This document shows positions 10,985 to 21,982 of a stretch of 64,000 bases of DNA, one piece after another. The position numbers and the translations under genes are program-made. Source of the DNA: Aurifilum marmelostoma (lineage: Eukaryota; Ascomycota; Sordariomycetes; Diaporthales; Cryphonectriaceae); NCBI GenBank assembly GCA_027559495.1, contig JAMXSV010000010.1, positions 2,170,001 to 2,234,000 on the forward strand, read 5' to 3'. The stretch's first letter is position 1. The number at the start of each line of letters is the position of its first letter. The notes under the pieces are model-generated. The model ran no database searches. It had not been told where the DNA came from and saw nothing but the letters and a program-made list of their open reading frames with translations.

Positions 10985-13937
10985 CTCGCAGGTCGTCACG
11001 GTGGACAAGGAAACGACGTCTGCCGGTTGAAGTTTCTTGTGACTAGCAGAGGTGACGTTGCTTTTTTCTTTCCGTTGTGTGGCGTCGCGCGAATTCTCTG
11101 GTGGCTTGTTGGAAACACTAGCAGTAGCAGGACAAACTCGTCAGACTTATTGATGACAGGTCAATCGACACAAGCGCCCTCTTGTTGTTATCCTCCTGAA
11201 GCAAGAGGGGAGGGGATGGCCCTGGGATATAAAATGTGTTTCTTACAGGTCGATTCGGGGTCAGCCGGTGCAGCCGGTCCAGTCCAGAAAGCTCGATATA
11301 GAAACGGACACGGCAGTTGTGGATACTCTGGTATCGATGCTGTCTCAAGACCATGCGGTGGGCCCGTTTCGTCTGCGCAGCACACGATGCGACGAGCAGC
11401 GACGAAACCGAAACATCAAGTCCATCGTGGATAGGAGCGAGCAGACGGGGGGGGGGGGGGGAGGGCAAACCCGGCGGGATGAAGGAAATCAAGGTTGGCC
11501 CGGACCGGCGGGTCTTTTCGTGACTGAAGGCCGTGGAAGGGAAGGTGGGATATTACGGATCCGGTCTGGTCCAGCCAGCCCAAGATAAAGAAACGATAAA
11601 GACGACGAGAGAGAGAGAAAAGTGATGTGTTTAAGGTTTATGGAGGGGCCTCGGCCAAGACACAAAGAGAGAAAAAAGTGACGAGGTCGACCACAAGAGA
11701 AGGGGGTTGGACCCAGGGATCCAGCCTGCTGTGGTTGTGTCATCCATTGGTGGCATCTGCAGGGCTCTCAGGGGCATCCGTCGGATAAAAGCCAGCATGC
11801 TAGGGCACCAAGAGGCCTGAAGATGGGCCTGCTATTTTCAGGGCCAGCAGTGCTGAAGCAACCCCGCTATGTGTAGAAGAAGGTGGGGCAGTCTGGTGGG
11901 CGATAAGATAAGGTGACCTGCATACCAAGTAACTATAGTACGTACCTGGCCAAACTGTACCGTGGTACTGCGTGGTAGGTAAAGTACATGATTACTCAAA
12001 CAATAGTGTTTCGACACCCTCTGTTTTGTCCTCGGGTCTCCAAACATTACCCAGCAGAACCCCACCAGGCCAGAATACAATGCTTGCGTCAGCACTCTCA
12101 GCATCCATCCTCCTCGAGAGAGAGAGAGAGAGAAACATATCGGGCCTCAACCGTTCAATCAGCCACACTACAACATAACCTCGTATGACCACAGCCTCAT
12201 GCAGCATGGTTGCGAGCACGGCTGACATGTTACGTTGTGTCTGCTTTGGCCATGGCCTCCATTCTGCAGCAAGATGGCAACCTTGGAATCTCGTCCCAGC
12301 ACCACCACCATCCCCTCCACCAATACCACCGTCACACCTGGCGCTGATGCTGTGTGCTACTCTGCTGCAACCCAACAACGTCCAGGTGCAGAAGAAAGAA
12401 ACCATCCGAGGCCTGCTGTTAGTGGACCACGTCTGTTATGGCGTTAGTCCAGCTTACTGTGGATTGGACAAGACCCATGGATCAGTCAGATGACGGCTCG
12501 ACTGGCGATACTATCGTGTCATGTGTGCAGGATGCATGCTCCCTGTCCTTTCCCGCAAGCCACAGCCTAGTCGACCAGTCAGGTGTTTGGGGCCACACCC
12601 AAGATTTTTTTTTCTTTCTTTTTTTCCCCCTTCTTGTTTTAACTCGGGACTTTGGGCTTGTACTGCGCACTGATGTGTAATTTCCAGGTCAACTATAAAC
12701 CCGGGTGGTTCACAATAGTCCTCTCTTCCTGGTCTGCCCGATCGGCTATTCGGCATCTTAAGTTCAAGATCTCGGGGCCCACAGAGGCTATAGTACTCAA
12801 CTGTATACCTGAGCCGTGGCTGTCCGGCAAGAAGCCTTCGGGGTAAATCAGATAGATGCATTGGCTTGCCAGGTCATGTCGCATCCAGACCACACTACAC
12901 CACAGAAAAAAACCCCGACAGGAAAAAAAGAAAAGAAAATATCTGTGGACCTAGTAAACGATATGAAGCCATGGTAATCTGGGTATGCAGAATGGCTGAG
13001 CTGCATTCATCCTTCCATCTCCTCCCCCACTTCCTTCTTGCCCCCCTCCCCACCTGCTTCTGCAGTCAGACGACCACTCGGCCAATATTTCTCTTCCTCC
13101 TCAGACCTGGCCCTTCGACAGCTTGTATACCCTGCTTCCGAGATTGGGTGGCTCGTGTTCAGGACCCCCCTCCGTTGAGACCGACGGCAGAGGCCGTCCA
13201 GTACCGCTTCAGTAGTACAGTAGTAATATCCACCCATGCCGCTCCGAGACTTGGTCTGGATGTGACAGCCAAGGCGGCGCCACACTGTTGAGCCTACTAC
13301 TATAGCGCCAGGGACAGTGGGCTGGCTATTGGCCCGCAGACTAGACTTGCCTGGAGCCTGCGGCACTCCTCTTTTTAAGGGCACATGTTGGTGGGGCACA
13401 CGATCCCACGAGCGAGGTCAACCGACCCAGGCCTCCTGGAAACAGGATAGGGCTTGCAATATATTGATCTCCTCAGCAGCTGAGGCCGTTCTAGTCTCCA
13501 GGCGCCAAGTAGTGTGCAGAGAGATTTTCTGCTTCCAGATCACACCTCTGCTCTAGCGTAGGAGAAAGGAAGGGGGGGGGGGGAGCGCTCTTCTCGCCGT
13601 GGATACGACCATGTGCATCAGGCCCTCCTCGCGTGGAGATCGACAGAGGAGGGCCCGGACTCTAGAGAGAGAGCCCTGCAGCAGGTTGCAGCCTGTACTG
13701 CACCGTAGCTTACACGTCAGGCATCCTCGCTGGTGTTTAATATAAAAAAGGACATGGCCACCCGCCGTGATTCGACTCAATGATGGTGATGATATCCCCT
13801 TCGCTGCCGTGTCGGTCTGCACCTCCTTCTCTTCCCTCTCTGAGCTGACTTGTTCTCGGCATTCCTCTCGTTTTTGATCTTCTTGGTATTTTTGTTTTTC
13901 TTATCATAATTTTCCCCCTCTCTCTACATCATTGACA
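10985..13937. other. Intergenic region, divergent reductase / PAN-repeat promoters
   Basis: About 2.95 kb with no convincing gene. It holds a G homopolymer near 11449-11461, a GA tract near 12118-12132, GTAC-rich sequence near 11935-11990, and a G-run near 13573-13583. Open frames here have low-complexity or chance composition. It presumably holds promoters for both flanking genes. Confidence 0.5.
13741..13748 (+). promoter_or_regulatory. Possible TATA box of the PAN-repeat gene
   Basis: TATAAAAA lies about 197 nt before the ATG at 13938. The sequence in between is CT-rich, as is typical just upstream of highly expressed fungal genes. Confidence 0.4.
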
Positions 13938-14949
13938 ATGGTGTCAAGTTATCTCGTGGGAGGTGCTGCCCTCTACTTTGGCGGGCTCTCCCTGGCCCAG
14001 ACGGCCACGAGCACTGCGGCCACGGCCACGCCGACCTGTGGCCTCGTGGGTTATGATGAGGGCTCCGAGCTCGCCTACTACGGCGACTCCGCCACGGGCA
14101 CGTACTCGAGCTTCTCGGCCTGCAGCAGCCAGTGCGACAGCACCTCGGGCTGCCTGAGCTTCGCCATCGACCCGAGCGTGGCGTGCATCCTGTACTCGGT
14201 GGCCGCCGAGAACAACGTCGTCGTCAGCTCGGGCAGCCCCTGGACCTTCTTCGACAAGGGCGGCGTCTGCCCCACCGTCGCGGCCTCGTCCACGTCCTCG
14301 ACGTCGACGGCGCCCGCCGCCACGCCCACCTGCAGCGGCCTGGTGGGCTACGACGCCGGCGGCACCAACATCGGCTACTACGCCGACGCAGACTCGGCCA
14401 CCTACGCCGGCTGCCTGGCCCTGTGCAGCGCCAACTCGGCCTGCCTGAGCTTCGGCCTGACCAGCACCCCGGCCTGTATCCTGTACGACTACACGGTCGA
14501 GGGCAACGACATCGCATCGCCCGGCAGCGGCAACACCTTCTACGACGCCGGCGGCGCGTGTCCCAGCACCAGCGCCGCCACCTCTTCCTCCTCGGCGGCA
14601 GCCACGACCACCTCTGCCGCCACCGTCACCGCGACGCCCACGTGCACGGGCTTCGTGGGCTACGACGCCGGCGGCACCAACATCGGCTACTATGCCGATG
14701 CCGCCTCTGCCACCTACTCCGGCTGCCTGGCCCTCTGCGACGCCAACGCCGAGTGCCTGAGCTTCGGCCTGACCAGCACCCCGGCCTGCATCCTGTACAA
14801 CTACACGGTCGAGGGCAACGACATCGCGTCCTCGGGCAGCGGCAACACCTTCTACGACCGGGGCGGTGCCTGCCCTACCACCACCACCAGCGCGACAGCC
14901 ACCAGCGCCACCACCCCCGTCCAGACGGGCGCTTTTTGCCAACGTAAGT

Positions 14950-14999
<50 letters not shown>

Positions 15000-15347
15000 C
15001 ACATACATCACATCCTGCCATGGTACTAACATGATGATTCCAAGTGCCCATCCAACATCGTGCCTTACAATGTCAGCAACATCGTGACCCCCTACACGCC
15101 GTGCAACAGCACCTACCCCTACAGCGCGTGCATGTCGGACAACGACGGCATCTCGTCCTTCTGCAACCTGTGCAACGCCTGCACCAACACGACGTGCACC
15201 ACGGACTCGGACTGCGGCTCGGGCTACGCGTGCATCAAGAACTCGGCCTGCCCCGTCACCGGCGCCGCCACGGGCACTCCTGTGTGCCTGTACATGCTTG
15301 CCGGCGGCTCTAGCTACGGGTGCTATGATGCGCTGAACCTGGCCTAG
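13938..15347 (+). CDS. Secreted protein with three PAN/Apple-like repeats and a Cys-rich tail
   Basis: Exons are 13938-14943 and 15045-15347. The intron starts GTAAGT, holds a TA repeat, a perfect TACTAAC branch site near 15024-15030, and ends in AG. Residues 1-20 form a signal peptide. Three repeats of about 80 residues follow, near 34-113, 132-214 and 235-317. Each has the pattern C-GxVGYD ... YSxCxxxCxxxxxCLSFxxxxxxACILY ... FYDxGGxCP, which resembles fungal PAN/Apple domains that bind carbohydrate or protein. Ser/Thr/Ala linkers, probably O-glycosylated, separate them. The C-terminal exon is rich in cysteines with CNLCNACTNTTC. Donor and acceptor are each strong but their phases disagree by one base. 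Removing one T from the run 14933-14937 makes the join in-frame. Function is unknown; a cell-surface or matrix role is inferred. Confidence 0.75.
14330..14876 (+). repeat. Tandem 309-nt coding duplication (PAN repeats 2 and 3)
   Basis: The DNA of repeat 2 (from about 14340) and repeat 3 (from about 14649) is nearly identical over about 230 nt at an offset of 309 nt, including synonymous positions. Repeat 1 is clearly more diverged. Confidence 0.85.
14952..14995. repeat. TA dinucleotide repeat inside an intron
   Basis: About 22 TA units start eight bases after the splice donor of the PAN-repeat gene. Confidence 0.95.
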
Positions 15348-16402
15348 GCGCGACGGTGGTCTTCTAGGCTGCTGAGAAGAGCAAGCAGGGAGGGGAGTAC
15401 CTACAAGATGGCAATCTCTGATATCAAAAGTGGAAATAATTATTAGTAGCGGTATCTTCAAAGTAATGTGTACAAAATTTGAATGTAATACTTGTCCCAT
15501 CAAGGACAAGACAGGCACTGTGGCACCATTCATCATACCCTTTTTTTTTTATATTACTTTTCCATCTTCCTCGACGTTTGTCGTCCGCCCCCCCCCCCCC
15601 CCCCAATGCCCTTGATGCGATGCAACACAATGTCGTCGCAACGCATGGCTTGGCCATGACGTCTTGTCCTGTCCCCCCTCGCGCCCGCCACCCCCGGAAC
15701 TATGCAGCTGTCAGTCTTGCATATACATGCCCTGCTGCCGCCTCTGCCAAGACGCGCCGCGCATGCCGGGGAGAGCTCGTGACACGGGAGGCAGGATACA
15801 TAGCACACTACAGTACAGGTACTATATTTCAGTTTTCTGCGGTATATACACATACATACACACATAATCAGCGTGTTGAGGATTGGCTGGCTTGGGTGGA
15901 ATTAACTCAGAACAGACACGAGGCAGCGAGCATGTCCAGAGTGGTTACTTTGTTCCCAGATGTGACGAGGACCTCTAAAAGGAGGGCATCTAATTTCACC
16001 TACACGCCCACGTTGTCATGAGGATGCCTCGCAACGCATGCAGGTGAGCAAGCCAAGTACTCATCACACATAAATCACAATACATTAACCGCCCTCACCA
16101 TCCCATCCCTCTCTCGTCAGCCCTAGGCACAGCTCTCTCTCTCTGTCTCTCTCTTTCTCTCTCATATCTCCCTACTTCACCTTGGCGCCTGGTCTATTGA
16201 AGCCTGCAACCCCCCCCCCTCCTCTCTCCCCACCCTCTCCCCTCTCATCGTGAAGGAAGCCTAAAGAGCAACAGCCGCACACAGCACGGCGTCTACCTGT
16301 TGCCTCGGACATACGACGAGCTGAACCGAGCCAAGTGTCCCGTGCCCAATGACTTTCATGACGATGGTACCAGGGGATGACGCCAAGGAGGATAGGGGGG
16401 CG

Positions 16403-16441
<39 letters not shown>

Positions 16442-19400
16442 CTCTCTCTTCTCTCTCATTTTGTTTGTCCTAACGCAGGGGTAAGCCACTTGCAAGCGTG
16501 GAGGGGCCTGATGGTGCGAAATGTTAGCGTGCGGTTGTCGGCCTCGAGCCACTGGGTCGACTTTTCTGAGGGCAAAGGATTCACGATGGGGACAAACAAT
16601 ATCTTGTGGTCCACAAGAACGAGAGAGGGGTTTCTTTTTTTTTTTCTGTCCTGGCACTCGCTATTATCCTGCCCCCCCTGTACTGATAAAAGTAATCATG
16701 TGATGTGGGACAAGAGGGGGGATTGGTCGAGACGGCTATTCTTATGGTGACAGGGCTGGAACAGGAAACCATCAGCACAGCTGAAAAAAAGAAAGAAGGA
16801 GAAAAAAGAGCTGGTCTGGCCGTGCATAGTGCGGAGACCATCAGTCGCATCACACTGATCCCACAGAAGAAGGGTCTCTCCCACATACTCTCTGTACATG
16901 CATAACCTTTTTTTTTTTTTTTTTTTTTGCCTGGGGATTTTCTTGTTTGGGGGGGGGGGGGGGAGGGGGCCCTTGTTGGAGGAGCAATTGGATTCATACT
17001 AATTCACTGGTCTGGGTGGGGAACACGGGGATTTAGAGAGATAGATTTGTGGAGAACTTGCAAAAGGGGTAACCTATTGTGCATCTGTTCCTATCCTTGG
17101 GAAAATACTGCTTAGTTGCATCTTTTTTTTTTTTTTTTTTTTGCCCTTTCTTTGGTGACCAGGGAGGGAGTATACTTACTTACTCAGTACCTCCATAGTG
17201 TCTCCGATGACGATGCTGCCATCCCTACACCCCTCTTCCTGTCCCCGTCGGAGATTTCCCTCTTAAGCTTGACAGTGCTACGCAGAGACAATCGGAACCT
17301 CTCCTATCCGGACTATCAGCTGCGGATTTTTCCATACCCACTCAGTCAGTCCCCTGGGGCTAAGAGCTCTCGGGCTCACGCCTTCAATTTCGTTCTGATT
17401 TGCAAGCAGACCTGCCAGAGAGCCGCCGGCCGGCGGGCTGGCTGGCTTTGGAGAATAACCGGCCTTGCCGCTGACGCGTACATATCACCAACAAGATCGT
17501 AGCACCTCACGCTTGTATTGTGTGCGCGGGCGATCCCCGCGAGGGAAATTGGTTCAGGGTTGTGCGGGTAAGTCATCGCTCTGCGCCGATCAAGCGGGCC
17601 TCTTGCTTCCGTCATCTCAGATGTCCAAGCTAGGTTACCAGGAAAAGAAAAAGGAAGAAAAAAAAACACTCTCTTCCCAGGGATCTCTGTGCTTGTCTTT
17701 TCCTAACCCCCCCCCTCCGGGCTCCGCTGCAGAAGATCCGGGGGGGCAGGGGAAGGAGAAGTCGCTCCCACCGCGTTCGAATCGACGATCTGCGTCAGGG
17801 TGCAGTGTAGTGAAAAGTGACAGACCAAGTTTTAATTATCCCAGACCGCGGGGCGGGCTGATACTACGTAGATCGTGACCCAAGATCATCATCAGCTTTG
17901 GTGGAGAAATGGAGAGACACTTTTAAACAATGGGGACACACAGTCCTGCATAATAATTACACTCGACAAGGCTCCCCCTCGTCTTTCTTCCTCGGAACGG
18001 CGTCTTTCCGTCCCTCCAGACCCGTCATCATCGTAGACCCCCCCCCTTTGATAGAGGTCAAAGATGTACTTTTGCGGAGGCCAGCCCATCGAGGCAAACC
18101 TCGGCGTTGATCTGATAGTGTGATCCATGGCCGGTGGCGGTGGATTGAGTGGGTTTTCTGATGAGAGGGAGGCCCTTGCTGTCATCAGGAGGAAGGAGAT
18201 GAGAGAGTGTGTGGTGGCGAGCTTCCAGGCCCAGTAGGAGGACGGGTGCGGTGGTGAGCGAGTGGGACGGCGGAAGCATGTCGGCGAAAGGAAGCAGACG
18301 TGAAGAGTTCCCAAAGTCGTGGTAATCTAGCCGGAATCGATCGTGTTCCGAATGCCATGGCTGTTTTGGCCGGCCTGCTCACGATACCTCCTCAGCTATA
18401 GTGGACAGCTGGGTGAAGACGAATGAACTCTGTGGTGAACACCACTCAATGGACTGAATTATTCCCTTCATGGAGTACCAGCCAGGGTATTCAAGAACAA
18501 AAGGTTCATGTCCGATCTTGAACATTGGAAAGAACAAAAATCTACTTGCTCAGCAACCACTGTTGAAGCCCCGAACCCATAGTACACATGGAAATAATAA
18601 TCCAACTGGTCTTGATCGAGACCTTATCGATGTAGGTACTTGAGTAGTCACCATGCTCTTGCTGCTGCAATATATCAAGAACAACATCCTGAGACATAGC
18701 CACCTACTCAGGCAACATGAGAATACCAGCTGCTGCTCGCTTTGTAGCATAATTATATCATAGTCGAATAATCAGTCCCCTAGACCCTCTTTACGCACGC
18801 ACAATATTACACCGGAATTCAGTATGTCCCCTTTGTGTACAATGTGAGCATTGTCATGTATTCCAGAGTAGTGCACCAGCCCTTCTAAAACATCTACACA
18901 CTGACTGTTTTACCTTGCCGGCCAGGAAAACCAGAGTTGACTCGTCAATTGAAACCACAAGATACTCAGCTGGCTCACTTACTCGCTCAGCTACTCGCTC
19001 AGCTTCCCTCACGAAAAGTTACAAGTCCAACTGACTCTCAATTGTTCCTTATCTTAAAACAAGCATCACCTGGCCCCCCGTGAGAGCGAGCAAACATTCC
19101 AGACATGATAAAACTTTATATTCAAGTGATTACTATTAACAAGTAATTACCAATGAGGACCTCGCATCGCCAACTCTTCCAGTCCCCTGAAACTGTCCTT
19201 GCTAAAGGGATGGATGGAATGCTTTGCGAGTTCTCCATCAAGCCGCACAGGATGCATACACGAGACAATGTTTTCACTTCTCGTCGGCCTGTTGGCTCTG
19301 TCGGCACAATACTTTTTTTTCTTTTCCCCGCCTTCTCTTTCTTCGGCGTTCATATGCCCTTGATTGAGGCAAAATGACTGCCATTACAGTCGTGTGTCGT

Positions 19401-19616
19401 GTTGTAGTGGTAACTTGAATTCATTGAACGAGAGACGAGAATCAAGGGAACAAAGGTTGACCCTGTTTCTTTCTGTCACACACTACAAGTGGTCATTATG
19501 AACTCCTCTTGCTACATGCCCTATCCAAAGAAGAAGAAGGATGAAAAAAAGAAAGTATAAAAAAAAGGTGAATTTTCTTGTTTCGAAATGAGGAAGAGAG
19601 ACCTTCATCGCTCTGC
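15348..19616. other. 4.3 kb intergenic region with long homopolymers
   Basis: No gene is recognised. It contains C-runs (near 15591-15604), a 38-nt T-run (16404-16441), a T-run at 16909-16928 soon followed by a G-run near 16951-16963, and another T-run at 17125-17142. From about 18430 to 19150 the sequence is AT-rich. It separates the PAN-repeat gene from agd3. Confidence 0.55.
16404..16441. repeat. T homopolymer, about 38 nt
   Basis: This is the longest homopolymer in the window and lies in non-coding DNA. Its exact length is likely unreliable in any assembly. Confidence 0.9.
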
Positions 19617-21982
19617 TTAGATGGCAACAGCCGATCCGAGAGTGTAAGTCACGGAGGAGCCGGTCATGGCAGTGTAGTAGATGAGGGGCTCAGTGCCGTT
19701 CAGGTCAGTGTAGCCGCCAGACGCCGTGGTGGTGGCGGTGCCCGGGAAGGTGACGGGCACAGGCACAGAGCAGGTGTTAGAGTTGGAAGTGACGGTGACG
19801 GAGGTGATGGACTGGCCGTCATCGGCGTAGTTGTAGACCAGGTTGGGGTTGCAGGCACTGTGAAGAAAAAAGCAACGTGGTTAGTTACGGCAGGGTCTCA
19901 CAGCAATGAATCAGCAGAGTGACTTACTCAAGAGTCATCCTGTTCACCATGTAGGCGCCAATGTCGTCGTGCTTCATGGTGAAGATGGGCCAGTTGGTCA
20001 GACGGGTGAGCTCCTGGGTGACGGTCTCGACCCAGATCTGGATCAGGGACAGAGGTCCGGTCACGGTGCCGACGGTCCAGGTGTCAACGTCTCCAGAGCG
20101 CAGGTTGGCCTGGTGGAACATGTAAGGGTCAGGGTGAAGACCCAGGAGGTAGCGAGAGTTGGTGGTCTTGGCGTCGATAAGCAGGTTCACGAAGCTGCCC
20201 GATCCACCGGAAGTGGTGATCCACTCCAGGGTTGTGCACTCGGCGGTGTCGCAGTTGTAGTAGATGGTGGTGGCCCAACGGGGGATGATGGTCATGCCTG
20301 CGAAGCCGTTGCCCTCCACGGTCGAGATGAGAGGGTAGAAGGTGTTGTTGGCGTTGCGCAGGACGGGACGGGTGTTGTCACCGACGACATATCGGATGCC
20401 ATTGTCCCACCAAGCCTGCATGGCGTCACCGTTGTGCATACCAGTGATGGCAGGAGGGATGATACCAGCCGGGGAGAAGTTGGTGGAGTCCCAGAGACCG
20501 ATCTGCTTCAGCCAGGCAATGTTGAAGAAGATCTCGCGGCTGGCGTCGTGGTAGGTGGCGTTGTTCAGCTCCTCGTGGGAGAAGGTGTGAGAGATGGCGC
20601 CAAAGACGTTGGGGTTGGTGTTGAACCAGGTGGCGACGTTGTCGATCTTGGCGCAGGTCAAGGTCCAGTTGTAGCTGATCCAGGTCTCGGGCCACAGGTC
20701 AGTGCCGGTGCCCAGGGGCTTGGCGAACTCAAGAGCAGTGTCTGGGGGCGAGTCGTAGTCCACAGCATAGGCAGGGTCGCAGTAAACGCCGTCGCTGTCA
20801 GTATCAGTGGCATTGTCGATATCGCCGTTTCCGTTGTGTCCGATCTCAACAAAGTAGGCGGAACCAGCGGGGAGACGGGTGTTGATGTCTGTCTGCCAAG
20901 CGGCGAGGTAGTCCAGGTCCGAAGGGCGGATACGGAACGTCGAGCCGTTGGGGTAGTACATATCAGTCTCCAGGTGCATGTCATCGACCTGGGTGTTCAG
21001 GTAAACCTTGCGCTTGCCGACGACTGTGAGACGAGGAGGAAGAACACCAATCAGCAAAGTCCTCGTGACGCATTACATGGAGATGGCGGGGGAAAAAAAA
21101 GAGACTTACAAAGACCACGAGTGATCCAGTGAATGTAGGCATGCTGCAGGTAGTTGGAAGTCTGAGACCAATCCGTAGCCCAAGACATGAACCAGACCAT
21201 CTGCTGGCGACCGCTGATGTTGTTGATGACGGCAGCAGTGGTGGTGGTGGTGAAGTCGCCTGCAGCGTCGAATGTAGCGAACTGAGTAGCAATGCTGGTG
21301 TTGGTGATGGTGGCAGGGTAGTGGTAAAGACCAGAAGTGCTAGCATTGACACCGCTGTTGAGGAAGATACACCGTCAGCACCAACAGAAAAAAGATCTAG
21401 AGCACAATCGATCTTGGTTCAAACTCACGTCTTGAGGTTGGCAGTGGCAAACGCGGAGGAGTCAGTGATCCTCACGTACTGCTCAACGCCAGTGGCACAG
21501 CAGCCAGATCCGGAGATAGCAGTGGTCACACCTAAAAAGTGTTCATAACGAATTAGCGAGTGCTTTTCAGATATGAGACGAGGGGATATCAAAAACAACT
21601 GACCCATATCGCTGGTGGGGAACGAGTCCAGGCGGACCATGCGGACACCGAAAGCAACCTGGTAGGCATAGAGAGCATCCCACTGCGCGGTGGTCAAGGC
21701 ACTGAGGAATCCGGTCGAGTACTGATACGAAACCTCGCTGAGGATGAGGATACCACCATAGTTTCCGCTTGTGGTGGAGGAGTTGAGTGTGGGCAGAGCC
21801 ACACCGGACTGGGGAACGATGACAGTCTGATATGGGATACCGTATCCCTGGAAGCCCAGGGTGGCGACGGTGGCAGAGGCGGTGTCTCGTGCAAAGACCA
21901 GAATGGTGTTTGATACCGTCAGGGCAGCAGAGGCAACACCTGCCTGCAGCGCAAGCAGCGCTGTCGCGGAGAACAGCTTCAT
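19617..21982 (-). CDS. agd3: Agd3-type galactosaminogalactan deacetylase (CE18, N-terminal CBM87)
   Basis: The model is complement(19617-19857, 19928-21023, 21110-21354, 21429-21531, 21604-21982): five exons, 2064 nt, 687 residues, all phases consistent. Residues 1-19 form a signal peptide. By family knowledge, Agd3 has an N-terminal carbohydrate-binding module (founder of CBM87) followed by the CE18 deacetylase domain, which removes acetyl groups from GalNAc in secreted galactosaminogalactan so that the now cationic polymer sticks to hyphae and surfaces. Visible here are the metal/catalytic-type motif QVDDMHLETD (Asp256-Asp257) and the HTFSH motif (His388, His392) expected of a metal-dependent polysaccharide deacetylase. 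ITGMHNGDAMQAWWDNG and MKHDDIGAYM are also conserved. The Ser/Thr-rich tail is common in this family. It is the leftmost gene of the GAG locus and is divergent from ega3. Confidence 0.93.

Noticed and set aside
13944..15536. 530-codon open frame on the minus strand opposite the PAN-repeat gene
   Set aside because: It is an antisense shadow created by GC-rich third positions; its product is Gly/Arg/Ala-rich without any domain, while the plus strand has a signal peptide, repeats and splice sites.
19906..21132. 408-codon plus-strand frame opposite agd3
   Set aside because: Val/Gly/Asp-rich shadow; agd3 on the other strand has catalytic motifs and consistent introns.
21532..21603. Apparent continuous coding between agd3 exons 1 and 2
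   Set aside because: The interval is open in frame but has a GTCAGT donor, a TTTTTAG acceptor and matching phase, and removing it joins conserved segments; it is an intron.
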